Positions 16,255-26,884 of a stretch of 64,000 nt of DNA are shown here, in pieces. The notes beneath the pieces are model-generated. The model saw only the letters and a program-made list of their open reading frames with translations. It made no database searches and was not told the origin of the DNA. The DNA comes from Hyphomonadaceae bacterium TMED5 (GTDB lineage: Bacteria > Pseudomonadota > Alphaproteobacteria > Caulobacterales > Hyphomonadaceae). The position numbers were made by a program, and so were the translations under genes. Numbering within the stretch: position 1 is the first letter of the stretch; each line of letters opens with the position of its first letter. The stretch lies in contig NHBK01000009.1 of NCBI GenBank assembly GCA_002173095.1, forward strand, positions 124,001 through 188,000. Reading direction: 5' to 3'.

Positions 16255-17016
16255 CTAGCGCTTGGAAATGACAAGTGACTGGACGGCCCGCCCGAAAAAG
16301 CCCTTCTCATCGGCCAGCTCACCATAGCCAAGACCGGACCCGTTATTTGAGATCCATGCGTTCGCTGCGAGCATGATCCAGTCTCCGACTGGCTTCCTTG
16401 AAAAGTGCAGTGTCAGGTCTGCATTGATGAAGGTCCACTTGGTGAAGTCGAGACCTGATCCGAACCCATTGCAATAGTCGCCTGTGGCTGCGGCGCGCAT
16501 GAGTGGTGTGGTTGGCATGTCGCCAAAATAGGGCCTTGAAATATGAAACCATGCGCCACGGCGCATATGGGCTGGATGGCCGACCGCTTCCTGAATGGTG
16601 ATGCCGTCATTGAAGCCATTAAAGCGCTCCAGAGGGATGCTCTTTCCGTCGCGTGGATAATGGTCTGTGGGTGGAGCGACCTCTTCTGGCGTATCAAACG
16701 TCTCTTCGCGAATTCGAAGAGCGGCTGCCCGGCAGACTTCTTTACCGTCAGAAATCAGCGTGATGTCGGAGGCCTGAATATTTCGGCCTTCACGCGTGAT
16801 TTTGATGTCCACGTCCAATTCGCCCAGTGGAACCGGGCGCTTCAGGTCTATGGTCAGGCGTGAGACCTGCATCGGGACTTTAGATGGTAGTGTGTCGACC
16901 AGATGCGCAATCAGGCCAGCTGGAGCGCCGCCATGTTGCATGGTCGGGTCCCAGGGGCCTGCCGTGTGTTCACTGGCGATGACTTTCGTCCCGTCGAGCT
17001 CGAAATAAGGTTTCAA
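16255..17016 (-). CDS. Acyl-CoA thioesterase family protein (double hotdog, TesB-like)
   Basis: A 253-residue member of the thioesterase-like superfamily. The first hotdog has DPTMQHGGAPAGLIAHLVD (the QHGGxxAGL motif). The second has WFHISRPYF, then FTKWTFINADLTLHFSRKPVGDWIML and a GxGxxxxxLxDexGxxGRAxQSLVI-like ending. It hydrolyses acyl-CoA thioesters, and exact chain specificity cannot be read. The start is TTG with GGAGG seven bases upstream. It stands alone, followed by the csp genes on the same strand. Confidence 0.88.
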   Translation of the reverse strand: MKPYFELDGTKVIASEHTAGPWDPTMQHGGAPAGLIAHLVDTLPSKVPMQVSRLTIDLKRPVPLGELDVDIKITREGRNIQASDITLISDGKEVCRAAALRIREETFDTPEEVAPPTDHYPRDGKSIPLERFNGFNDGITIQEAVGHPAHMRRGAWFHISRPYFGDMPTTPLMRAAATGDYCNGFGSGLDFTKWTFINADLTLHFSRKPVGDWIMLAANAWISNNGSGLGYGELADEKGFFGRAVQSLVISKR

Positions 17017-17104
17017 GCGATGTCCTCCCGTTATGTATAGTTGGCTAGACTGATCAGGAGTGACGCGCGTAAGTCAATGGCTTTAGTGAAGCTGTGAAAG
17101 GCGG

Positions 17105-17617
17105 CTAGCTTTTCAGATCTGAGGCCCGAAAAATGTCTTGTTTCGCTCGCGCCAGGCGGTTTCGCGTACGGCCGTCGCCGCCCGGACCCAGCTCCAGAAC
17201 GAGGTCTGAAGGCTCCAGAAGATTTCCGTCTTCATCTACAGGGCGAACGCCTGCCAGAGCGAGGCCGGACTGCCGATCGACCAATCTCACAGGCTCATGG
17301 CCTTCGCCATAAAGCTCGCGATTGCCCCAGTCGATAATGGCCAGCATCACGCCTTCCAGCGAGCGGCCTTTATCCGTCAGGTCATACACATAGCTTGTGC
17401 CGCGATCGGCATAAGGCGTGCGGGTAAGCAGCCCTGCCTCCACAAGCTGCTGCAAACGTTCGGTCAGCAGATTTCTGGATATACCGGTATTAGTCAGAAA
17501 CTCACCAAACCGGGTCGCGCCGTAGAAAGCTTCGCGAATGATCAGAAGCGACCAGCGATCGCCCAGAATATTCAGCGTTTCGGCAATGGCGCAGGGATGA
17601 GTGTGTTTGCGTGACAT
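17105..17617 (-). CDS. HxlR-family transcriptional regulator
   Basis: A 170-residue winged-helix protein. Residues ~8-95 carry the HxlR pattern: CAIAETLNILGDRWSLLIIREAFYG, then RFGEFLTNTGISRNLLTERLQQLVEAGLL and the YxLTxKG wing. The N-terminal cysteine C8 is conserved in redox/aldehyde-sensing HxlR proteins. The C-terminal ~65 residues are an extension. It is divergent from an SDR and a HCCA-isomerase-like gene, which it probably controls together with itself. Confidence 0.93.
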   Translation of the reverse strand: MSRKHTHPCAIAETLNILGDRWSLLIIREAFYGATRFGEFLTNTGISRNLLTERLQQLVEAGLLTRTPYADRGTSYVYDLTDKGRSLEGVMLAIIDWGNRELYGEGHEPVRLVDRQSGLALAGVRPVDEDGNLLEPSDLVLELGPGGDGRTRNRLARAKQDIFRASDLKS

Positions 17618-17717
17618 ACGGTTCTCAAAAAACTCCTCTATCCATTTACGCAGATAATGGTTGCATTTCCAGACTAAATATTAAATGGTCCTGAAAAAAG
17701 ACTAAAGGGAGCATGAA
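17618..17717. promoter_or_regulatory. Divergent promoter, HxlR regulator / SDR operon
   Basis: A 100-base AT-rich spacer between divergent starts. It contains a direct repeat AGACTAAA at 17671-17678 and 17699-17706 (28-base period), flanking an AT-rich TAAATATTAAAT stretch. This is the likely binding site of the adjacent HxlR protein (inference). Confidence 0.45.
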
Positions 17718-18455
17718 ATGCCCAAATCTGAAGGCGTATGCCTTGTGATCGGCGCTGGCGATGACACTGGGGCTGCGATTGCTAAAGCTTTTGCGAGTGA
17801 AGGGCTGACGGCGTGTCTGGTGCGCAGGCCCCGCCACGCTGAAGCGCTGGAAGGTCTAGCCCAATCCATCATTGCGGATGGCGGTAAGGCGGTGGCGTGT
17901 CCCTGCGATGCGCGGGATGAAGAGGCAATGGCCACTTTGGTTGAGCGCATAGAAAGCGAGATCGGGCCGATTGAAGTCGCGGTTTTCAATATTGGCGCGA
18001 ATGTACGCTTCTCTATCACTGAAACGACCGGCCGTGTGTTCCGTAAGGTCTGGGAGATGGCGTGTTTTTCAGGCTTCCTAATGGGCCGTGAGGCCGCCGC
18101 CCGTATGAAGATCCGGGGCCGAGGCACAATTCTCTTTACGGGCGCGACGGCAAGTGTGCGCGGCGCGGACGGCTTTGCCGCGTTTTCGGCGGCGAAACAT
18201 GGGCTGCGAGCGCTTGCGCAATCCATGGCGCGCGAACTGGGTCCGCAGAACATTCATGTCGCGCACATCGTGATCGATGGCGCGATCGATTCCAATTTCA
18301 TCCGTGAGAATATTCCCGACGTCGATGCGAAGCGTGATGACGACGCCATTCTGAATCCGGACGATATCGCGACCAATTATGTGATGCTGCACAAACAGCG
18401 AAGAACAGCGTGGACGCACGAGCTCGACCTGCGTCCATGGAAAGAGGCATGGTGA
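17718..18455 (+). CDS. SDR-family protein with Phe in place of the catalytic Tyr
   Basis: A 245-residue short-chain dehydrogenase/reductase fold. The N-terminal nucleotide site reads IGAGDDTGAAIAKAF instead of TGxxxGxG, the usual NNAG is NIGAN, and the YxxxK catalytic pair is F156-S-A-A-K160. The hydride-transfer proton donor Tyr is therefore missing. A WExxxF-type motif and the C-terminal WTHELDLRPW are retained. It may bind NAD(P) without classical catalysis or use another residue. It is followed 11 bases later by the HCCA-isomerase-like gene and is divergent from an HxlR regulator. Confidence 0.85.
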   Translation: MPKSEGVCLVIGAGDDTGAAIAKAFASEGLTACLVRRPRHAEALEGLAQSIIADGGKAVACPCDARDEEAMATLVERIESEIGPIEVAVFNIGANVRFSITETTGRVFRKVWEMACFSGFLMGREAAARMKIRGRGTILFTGATASVRGADGFAAFSAAKHGLRALAQSMARELGPQNIHVAHIVIDGAIDSNFIRENIPDVDAKRDDDAILNPDDIATNYVMLHKQRRTAWTHELDLRPWKEAW

Positions 18456-18466
18456 GGAGAACGCCT

Positions 18467-19072
18467 ATGACAAAGACACTTGAATTCATTTTCGATTTTG
18501 GAAGTCCGAATGCTTATCTCGCCTATCAAATCATGCCGGATGTTCTGGCGTGTACAGGCGCTAAGCTGAAGGTTTCGCCTTGTCTTCTCGGAGGCATTTT
18601 TAAAGCCACGAGCAATCAGCCACCAATGGTGGCCTTTGGTGCGGTGAAGGGAAAGCTTGCCTATGAGCGCTGCGAGATGGAACGCTTCGTGGAGAAGTAC
18701 GGCCTGACAGATTTCAGCATGAACCCGCACTTTCCGGTGAATACGCTTATTCTGATGCGCGGCGCGATTTATGCGGACGCGAAGGGTTTCCTTCCGGCCT
18801 ATCTGGAAGCTGGCCTGAAAGCCATGTGGGAAGACGGGCAGAAAATGGATGACCCGGAGGTGTTTGTCGCTGTGATGAATGCCGCTGATCTGCCGGGTGA
18901 TGAGATACTGGCTGCAACGCAGGACCCGGACGTTAAGGCGGGGCTTGTCGCAAATACGGAAGCGGCTGTTCAAAGAGGCGTGTTCGGTATCCCATCTTTC
19001 TTTGTCGGAGACGAAATGTTCTTCGGTAAAGACAAGCTGCGCGATGCTGAGGAAGAACTTTTGAAAGCCTGA
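18467..19072 (+). CDS. 2-hydroxychromene-2-carboxylate isomerase / GST kappa-like (DsbA fold)
   Basis: A 201-residue thioredoxin/DsbA-fold protein. The start LEFIFDFGSPNAYLAY has the active-site Ser in the position where DsbA has Cys. A helical insert follows, then GVFGIPSFFVGDEMFFGKDKL with the cis-proline. The family includes glutathione-dependent HCCA isomerases of aromatic degradation and GST kappa. ATG 18467 has GAGGAGA upstream; the longer frame from 18410 overlaps the SDR. With the SDR it forms a two-gene operon probably controlled by HxlR. Confidence 0.88.
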   Translation: MTKTLEFIFDFGSPNAYLAYQIMPDVLACTGAKLKVSPCLLGGIFKATSNQPPMVAFGAVKGKLAYERCEMERFVEKYGLTDFSMNPHFPVNTLILMRGAIYADAKGFLPAYLEAGLKAMWEDGQKMDDPEVFVAVMNAADLPGDEILAATQDPDVKAGLVANTEAAVQRGVFGIPSFFVGDEMFFGKDKLRDAEEELLKA

Positions 19073-19080
19073 AGATAAGA

Positions 19081-19112
19081 AAAAGGCGCCAGCATTTCTG
19101 CCGGCGCCTTCT
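19081..19112. terminator. Bidirectional terminator between the HCCA-isomerase-like gene and katG
   Basis: AAGGCGCC/GGCGCCTT inverted repeat between convergent genes. On the minus strand it is followed by a T-rich run, so it serves katG well; on the plus strand TTCTTTC follows. Confidence 0.8.
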
Positions 19113-19132
19113 TTCGTGTGTGGAAGCTTTGA

Positions 19133-21720
<2,588 letters not shown>

Positions 21721-22584
21721 TCAGCTCTTCTTCGCGTAAACCGGGAACATGCTCGCATCGCCATAATCTTTGATCGGGTCGATGGTTTTCAGGGCCTGCA
21801 TATCTTCGTAGGAAATATCGAAATCGAGCTCGGCATTGCTCTTCATATGGTCGGGATTTCCGGTTTTTGGCAGCGGGAGCAGGCCGAGCTGCAATACGTA
21901 GCGAATGCAGAGCTGAGGGACGCTGACATCATATTTATCCGCAACGGATTTGATTGTCTCATTGTCCAGAATTTTGCCGTGGCCGATCGGGGAATAGGCT
22001 TCGACAAGAATGTCTTCGCTCTGACAGAAGTCGATCAGCTTGAAAGGCGTGTTGCTGACATGTGCGAGAATCTGATTGACCATTGGTTTGACAGAGGCGT
22101 TGGAGATCAGGTTCTGCAGGTCTTCTGTTTCGAAGTTTGAAATACCGATTGCTCGAATTTTGCCTGCCTGATGGGCTTCTTCCAAAGCTTTCCATGCTGC
22201 GAGATTGCCTTCGAAATAACGGTCTTCGCCGTTGAACGCTTCCCATGGCTGGGGGCTGTGAATGATCATGAGGTCGATATAGTAGAGCCCGAGATCTTTC
22301 AGTGACCCTTCAATGGATGCAACGGCACCTTCATAAGTTTTGAATTCTGCGCCGAGTTTCGTTTGTACGAAAAGGTCTTCCCGGGCGACCCCGCTGGTTC
22401 GGATGCCTTCGCCTACGCCGTTTTCGTTACCGTAGGCCTGTGCCGTATCGATATGGCGATACCCCTTTTCGATAGCCGCTTTGACTGCGTTTGCTGCATT
22501 TTTGTCCTCAATCATCCATGTGCCGAGGCCGAGTTTCGGAATTTCAACGCCATTGTTGAGTGTGTATGTGTCCTGAAGGATCAT
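21721..22584 (-). CDS. Aldo/keto reductase (2,5-diketo-gluconate reductase-like)
   Basis: A 287-residue NADPH-dependent (beta/alpha)8 reductase. IPKLGLGTWMI and GYRHIDTAQAYGNENGVG supply catalytic Asp and Tyr, VQTKLG the Lys, and IDLMIIHSPQPW the His of the tetrad. The C-terminal LPKTGNPDHMKSN is the cofactor loop. It reduces carbonyl compounds; the substrate is unclear. It is the last gene of a LysR-flanked operon with a cupin, an ADH and a cyclophilin-like protein, suggesting detoxification of reactive aldehydes (inference). Confidence 0.95.
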   Translation of the reverse strand: MILQDTYTLNNGVEIPKLGLGTWMIEDKNAANAVKAAIEKGYRHIDTAQAYGNENGVGEGIRTSGVAREDLFVQTKLGAEFKTYEGAVASIEGSLKDLGLYYIDLMIIHSPQPWEAFNGEDRYFEGNLAAWKALEEAHQAGKIRAIGISNFETEDLQNLISNASVKPMVNQILAHVSNTPFKLIDFCQSEDILVEAYSPIGHGKILDNETIKSVADKYDVSVPQLCIRYVLQLGLLPLPKTGNPDHMKSNAELDFDISYEDMQALKTIDPIKDYGDASMFPVYAKKS

Positions 22585-22634
22585 AATCTTCTCTCTGTTC
22601 TGAATTCTGAGGCGAGTGCGCGTCAGTTTGAGCG

Positions 22635-22988
22635 CTACTCAGCGTGCTCAATGCGTGCCTCGAGCGTGGATGAGGATTTGAACGCATCGAGCGGGCCGGT
22701 AATTCTGCCAAGCTTCACCAGACCCGCGGCGTATTCGAAATCCTCATAAAAAATCGCGAGATTGCCCCACGATGCATAGAAGGTGATGTCGCCTGCACTA
22801 GGCTGGTGGCCAGCTGGGGAATTGCCGGAGTTCAGGCGCTTTGGCAGGCGGCTCACTTTTTCTTTGAGCGCGTAATCGTTGAGCGTGAGCGTCAGGGGCA
22901 GAAGCGATGCAAAATGTTCTGCTGGAGGGCTGGCATTCAGCTCGCCCTTCAAAGCCTGACCGTCAATAGTGATACATATCCGGGTCAT
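22635..22988 (-). CDS. Cyclophilin-like fold protein
   Basis: A 117-residue protein of the small cyclophilin-like family (Cyclophil_like2 type). RICITIDGQALKGELN is followed by FASLLPLTLTLNDYA, a basic KEKVSRLPKRL, and GDITFYASWGNLAIFYEDF then LVKLGRI. These match the conserved strands of that family. Members are widespread in operons with aldo-keto reductases and cupins but have no settled activity. It lies between the ADH (66 bases) and the AKR (50 bases) on the same strand. Confidence 0.85.
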   Translation of the reverse strand: MTRICITIDGQALKGELNASPPAEHFASLLPLTLTLNDYALKEKVSRLPKRLNSGNSPAGHQPSAGDITFYASWGNLAIFYEDFEYAAGLVKLGRITGPLDAFKSSSTLEARIEHAE

Positions 22989-23054
22989 TATATGACTCGC
23001 CTGTGCGGCTGTTCTGGCGGCGACTGGTAAAGGTCACCGCCAGCGCCAAACGGG

Positions 23055-24248
23055 TTAGAATGTTGCCGCGTCGATGACGTAACGATAGCGGGCGTTTTTG
23101 TTCACAACGTCTTCCCACGCCTGATTAATGCCCTCTGACGGGATAATCTCGATCTGCGGAGCGACACCATTTTCGGCGCAATAATTCACGACATCCTGTG
23201 TCTCTTGCATGTTGCCGATGAGGGAGGCGTTGAAGTTTACCCGGCTCGCAGCAAGGCCGAGCGCGTTCACTGTTACTTCAGAGCGTTCCGGAATGCCAAC
23301 CTGTGTGAAGAAGCCGCCTGGTTTCACGACGGATGCATAGCCAGCAACATTGTACTGATATGGAATGGTCGAAATCATGCAGTCGAGCTGGCCCGCATAG
23401 TCGCCAAATGCGTCGTTACTGTCGACCAGGATGACTTCTTTGGCGCCCCAGCTGAGAATGTCTTCGCGCTTGGCTTCTGTCGTCGTGAAAGCATAGACAT
23501 CTGCGCCTTTGGAGACGGCAAGCTTCACAGCCAGATGGCCGAGGCCGCCAATGCCTGCCACGCCGACTTTTACGCCAGGGCCAAGCTCGAATTTCAGGAG
23601 CGGTGAATAGGTCGTCACGCCAGCGCAGAGCAGCGGTGCAGCTTCTTCAAAGCTGATCGTCTCTGGAATGTGCACGGCGTAATGGTCGCGTACGACAATA
23701 TTAGTGGAATATCCGCCCTGAGAAATACCCGTTGGTGAGCGCTCGTCCGGATAGCCGTAAGTAAACACTGTGCCCGGGCTGTATTGCTCGCCGCCATGGG
23801 CGCAGTCATCGCCCGTGCAGCCATCAACCATACAGCCTACGCCAGCACGGTCGCCGACTTTGAATTTCGTTACATTGGCGCCAACCGCGGCAACAATGCC
23901 GACAATCTCATGGCCTGGAACCTGAGGGTAGATCTGTTCGCCCCAATGGCCCTTTTCCTGGTGAATGTCTGAATGGCAGATGCTGGCATATTTGATATCG
24001 ATCAGGATGTCGTTTTCGCCGACTGCGCGGCGTTCGAATGTCCATGGGACCAGCACGCCGGATTCGTCAACGGCAGCATAGCCTTTGGATTGGATAGTCA
24101 TTTGTGTTCCTTCATTGGTGGAACCGAAAGCCGGTGTCATGCCCGATAACAGCATGCCGGTGCCTGCGAGCGTTGAGGTTTGCAGGAAGGCGCGGCGATT
24201 AGTATCGCTCGCCTTCGGCGTTTCGGATTTGTCGTTGGAATTACTCAT
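23055..24248 (-). CDS. Tat-exported zinc alcohol dehydrogenase (YahK/CAD type) with altered structural Zn site
   Basis: 397 residues. The N-terminal ~45 residues are a Tat signal: TNRRAFLQTSTLAG (RR at 18-19), a hydrophobic stretch, then PAFG. A complete cinnamyl-alcohol-dehydrogenase-like MDR follows: SICHSDIHQ and PGHEIVG supply catalytic Zn ligands, and GIGGLGHLAVKLA is the NADP site. The structural Zn loop reads CTGDDCAHGGEQYS, so two of the four usual cysteines are lost. ADHs of this type are normally cytoplasmic; a Tat leader suggests a folded, cofactor-loaded periplasmic enzyme. It lies 29 bases after the cupin gene in the LysR-linked operon. Confidence 0.93.
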   Translation of the reverse strand: MSNSNDKSETPKASDTNRRAFLQTSTLAGTGMLLSGMTPAFGSTNEGTQMTIQSKGYAAVDESGVLVPWTFERRAVGENDILIDIKYASICHSDIHQEKGHWGEQIYPQVPGHEIVGIVAAVGANVTKFKVGDRAGVGCMVDGCTGDDCAHGGEQYSPGTVFTYGYPDERSPTGISQGGYSTNIVVRDHYAVHIPETISFEEAAPLLCAGVTTYSPLLKFELGPGVKVGVAGIGGLGHLAVKLAVSKGADVYAFTTTEAKREDILSWGAKEVILVDSNDAFGDYAGQLDCMISTIPYQYNVAGYASVVKPGGFFTQVGIPERSEVTVNALGLAASRVNFNASLIGNMQETQDVVNYCAENGVAPQIEIIPSEGINQAWEDVVNKNARYRYVIDAATF

Positions 24249-24277
24249 TGGGTCGTCCCCTTTTGTTTTGGGCGGGG

Positions 24278-24763
24278 TCAGTCGTCTGAGCCGGTGCCGT
24301 AGTATTCTTCGTCCGTGACGTGATGCATCCAGTGGACTGGGGTTCCGTCCTGAACTTCCTGAATAGCGATGTGGGTCATGGACGAGTCAGGCGTTGCGCC
24401 ATGCCAGTGAGGCTTGTCTTTCGGGCAAAGCATGATGTCGCCTTCATAGAATTCGACACGCTCCTCGCCTTCGACCTGTGTCCAGCCAACGCCGTCCGTC
24501 ACGATGAGGGTCTGACCCAGCGGGTGGGTGTGCCATGCGGTACGCGCGCCTGGCTCAAATGTTACGATGGCGCCTGAAACGCGGGATGGTTCATCCCGGG
24601 AAAAATTGCCTGTGATCGTTGCGCGCCCTGTGAAGTAGTCTTCAGGGCCTTCAACGGAAACCTGATCGGCTTTGCGCATAATTTCCAATTGCTCTGCTCC
24701 TGCATGGGCGCACGCGGCCTGCAGTGTGGATAAAGCGAGAAGGGAAAATGTGGTTCGGATCAT
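24278..24763 (-). CDS. Exported cupin (hydroxynitrile-lyase/carboxymuconolactone-type family)
   Basis: A 161-residue single-domain cupin preceded by a signal peptide (LLALSTLQAACAHA, residues 1-22). Motif 1 reads FEPGARTAWHTHPLGQTLIV (H, H, Q metal ligands), and motif 2 has GDIMLCPKDKPHWHGA. This strongly resembles Mn-dependent cupins of the Granulicella hydroxynitrile-lyase type, whose natural function is unclear. The C-terminal WMHHVTDEEY is also typical. The start has AGGAG six bases upstream. It is the first gene of the operon divergent from lysR. Confidence 0.9.
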   Translation of the reverse strand: MIRTTFSLLALSTLQAACAHAGAEQLEIMRKADQVSVEGPEDYFTGRATITGNFSRDEPSRVSGAIVTFEPGARTAWHTHPLGQTLIVTDGVGWTQVEGEERVEFYEGDIMLCPKDKPHWHGATPDSSMTHIAIQEVQDGTPVHWMHHVTDEEYYGTGSDD

Positions 24764-24957
24764 GCTTATCTCCTGACACCCTGGTCGGTGCGCTGTTGCG
24801 CCAACACGATGACGGCGCTTGTTGAGGAGAAGATAGCGATCTCAGAGGACGAGATTAGCGGGCGTTTGACCAATGAACTGTTGAGCTATATTCATCAATA
24901 AATGTGGAACAAATACAGCGTTCACGCGATTAAACCGATTGGCAAATTTGAGATCAA
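24764..24957. promoter_or_regulatory. Divergent promoter, cupin operon / LysR gene
   Basis: A 194-base spacer between the two 5' ends. It is AT-rich near the LysR start (AGCTATATTCATCAATAAATG). LysR regulators usually bind such spacers and control both directions; I could not single out one T-N11-A box. Confidence 0.5.
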
Positions 24958-25875
24958 ATGGATATTTCTCGCATAGATATCGCCGATTTCGTGTACTTTA
25001 TGTCGATTGCTAGGTGGGGAAGTTTCCGGCGCGCTGCCGCCGAACTGGACGTAACACCTTCGGCACTCAGTCACGCCATTCGCAGTCTTGAAGAAAGGCT
25101 GGGTGTCAGATTGATCAACAGAACGACGCGAAGTGTGACACTGACCGCTGCCGGTGAGGAACTTCGCGCGAGCATTGATGCACCCTTTCATGAAATTGCG
25201 GAGGCGCGCGAGCGACTGAACAGATATCGCGACGCGCCCGCAGGCCGGGTGCGGATCAATATGCCAGAGGATGCGTTCACGCTGTTGATCGAGCCGGTAA
25301 TGCCCATTTTCGCAGATCGCTATCCAGATGTGGAGGTGGATGTGAGTGTCACCAACCGGCTTATCGATGTGGTGGATGAAGGCTTTGACGCTGGCATTCG
25401 TTATGGTGGTACCGTCCCGGAAGATATGATTGCTCAGCGTCTCAGCCCGGACCTTGTCTGGTTTGCGGCGGCTTCACCAGACTATCTTGAGCGCAATGGC
25501 ATACCGGAGCATCCGGCAGATCTGCGCCGACATAAATGCATCCGGATCAGGCTCGGCAATGACAAGGTCTATGACTGGGAGTTCGGCTCATACGGTCAGG
25601 AGTTCAGCGTCACGACGCCGGGGCAGATGACGGTCGATAATACGCGCGCAATGCTGAGCTTCGGTGTTTCCGGTCTTGGGATAATTTATGCGACCCGTCC
25701 CGTCCTAGCGCCATATCTGGGTAGTGGGCAGCTGCAGCTTATCCTTGAGGATTGGGGCTCGCCCGATGACGGCTTCCACATCTACTATTCGAGCCGCAGG
25801 CAGGTGCCGAATGGCTTGCGGTTATTGATTGAGACAATCCGGGAGGTTGATCCGCTGGGAGGTAAGGCAGGATGA
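24958..25875 (+). CDS. LysR-family transcriptional regulator
   Basis: A 305-residue LTTR. The N-terminal winged helix has FVYFMSIARWGSFRRAAAELDVTPSALSHAIRSLEERLGVRLINRTTRSVTLT, the typical signature. The C-terminal effector domain (from ~90) has AGRVRINMPEDAF and GFDAGIRYGG. It is divergent from the cupin/ADH/cyclophilin-like/AKR operon and probably activates it in response to a small effector (family knowledge; effector unknown). Confidence 0.96.
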   Translation: MDISRIDIADFVYFMSIARWGSFRRAAAELDVTPSALSHAIRSLEERLGVRLINRTTRSVTLTAAGEELRASIDAPFHEIAEARERLNRYRDAPAGRVRINMPEDAFTLLIEPVMPIFADRYPDVEVDVSVTNRLIDVVDEGFDAGIRYGGTVPEDMIAQRLSPDLVWFAAASPDYLERNGIPEHPADLRRHKCIRIRLGNDKVYDWEFGSYGQEFSVTTPGQMTVDNTRAMLSFGVSGLGIIYATRPVLAPYLGSGQLQLILEDWGSPDDGFHIYYSSRRQVPNGLRLLIETIREVDPLGGKAG

Positions 25876-25900
25876 ACGGTTGCGCCCTTAAGCCAGATGC

Positions 25901-25927
25901 AAAAAACCCGGCCAATGGCCGGGTTTT
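25901..25927. terminator. Bidirectional terminator, lysR / etfA
   Basis: AAAAACCCGGCC-AAT-GGCCGGGTTTTT is a 12-bp perfect inverted repeat with A- and T-runs on the two sides. It lies between convergent genes and terminates both. Confidence 0.93.
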
Positions 25928-25953
25928 TCATGAATTAGATTGCGTGGCTGACC

Positions 25954-26883
25954 TTACAGCGCGTCGGTGAGTTCCGGCACGGCGTTGAACAGGTCAGCAA
26001 CGAGGCCGTAATCAGCAACCTGGAAGATTGGTGCTTCTTCGTCCTTGTTGATCGCGACGATGATCTTGGAGTCTTTCATACCTGCAAGGTGCTGAATGGC
26101 GCCGGAAATACCGATGGCGATGTAAAGCTCAGGCGCAACGATTTTACCGGTCTGACCGACCTGATAATCGTTTGGTGCATAACCAGCATCAACAGCTGCG
26201 CGGGATGCGCCGATTGCTGCGCCGAGTTTGTCTGCCAGTGGCTCGAGGACTTTGTTTAACTCTTCTTCAGAACCCAGTGCGCGGCCACCAGAAACGATGC
26301 GCTTAGCAGAGGTGAGTTCTGGACGATCGCTTTCAGCGAGCTCTTCAGAAACGAAAGCAGACTTGCCAGAACCAGTTGGTGCGTCGATCGTCTCGACAGC
26401 AGCAGAACCGCCATCAGCAGCCGCTTCGAAAGCCGTACCGCGAACGGTGACGATTTTCTTCGCGTCAGAGGTTTGAACAGTCTCGATTGCGTTACCAGCG
26501 TAGATCGGGCGGACGAATGTGTCAGCAGACTCTACAGCGATAATGTCAGAGAGCTGCATCACGTCCAGCTTCGCTGCGATACGTGGAGCAACGTTCTTAC
26601 CTGTCGTGGTCGCTGGTGCGAAGAAGGCATCATAGCCATCCATCAGCGGAACAACGAGTGCTTCGACAGCTTCTGCCAAAGCTGCTTCGAGAGCGTCGCT
26701 CTCAGCAACCAGAACTTTGCGAACACCAGAGATTTTCGCGGCAGCTTCAGCAACGGCGCTGACGCCTTTGCCTGCTACGAGAATGTCGATGTCACCGCCG
26801 AAAGCGGCAGCAGCTGAAACGGTTTTTGCGGTCGCGTCGCCGAGGGACGCATTGTCATGATCTGCGAGTACGAGAACAGCCAT
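25954..26883 (-). CDS. etfA: Electron transfer flavoprotein alpha subunit
   Basis: A 309-residue FAD-binding ETF subunit. The N-terminal half reads MAVLVLADHDN and APATTTGKNVAPRIAAKLDV. The C-terminal FAD domain has VSGGRALGS, GASRAAVDAGYAPNDYQVGQTGK and YIAIGISGAIQHLAGMKDSKIIVAINKD. It accepts electrons from acyl-CoA dehydrogenases and passes them to ETF:ubiquinone oxidoreductase. ATG 26883 follows the etfB stop by one base; the frame is open 12 codons further upstream, but inside etfB. Confidence 0.98.
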   Translation of the reverse strand: MAVLVLADHDNASLGDATAKTVSAAAAFGGDIDILVAGKGVSAVAEAAAKISGVRKVLVAESDALEAALAEAVEALVVPLMDGYDAFFAPATTTGKNVAPRIAAKLDVMQLSDIIAVESADTFVRPIYAGNAIETVQTSDAKKIVTVRGTAFEAAADGGSAAVETIDAPTGSGKSAFVSEELAESDRPELTSAKRIVSGGRALGSEEELNKVLEPLADKLGAAIGASRAAVDAGYAPNDYQVGQTGKIVAPELYIAIGISGAIQHLAGMKDSKIIVAINKDEEAPIFQVADYGLVADLFNAVPELTDAL

Positions 26884-26884
26884 A

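Noticed and set aside
17718-18455. Calling the SDR a normal dehydrogenase
   Set aside because: The YxxxK tyrosine is Phe and the cofactor loop is altered, so classical activity cannot be assumed.
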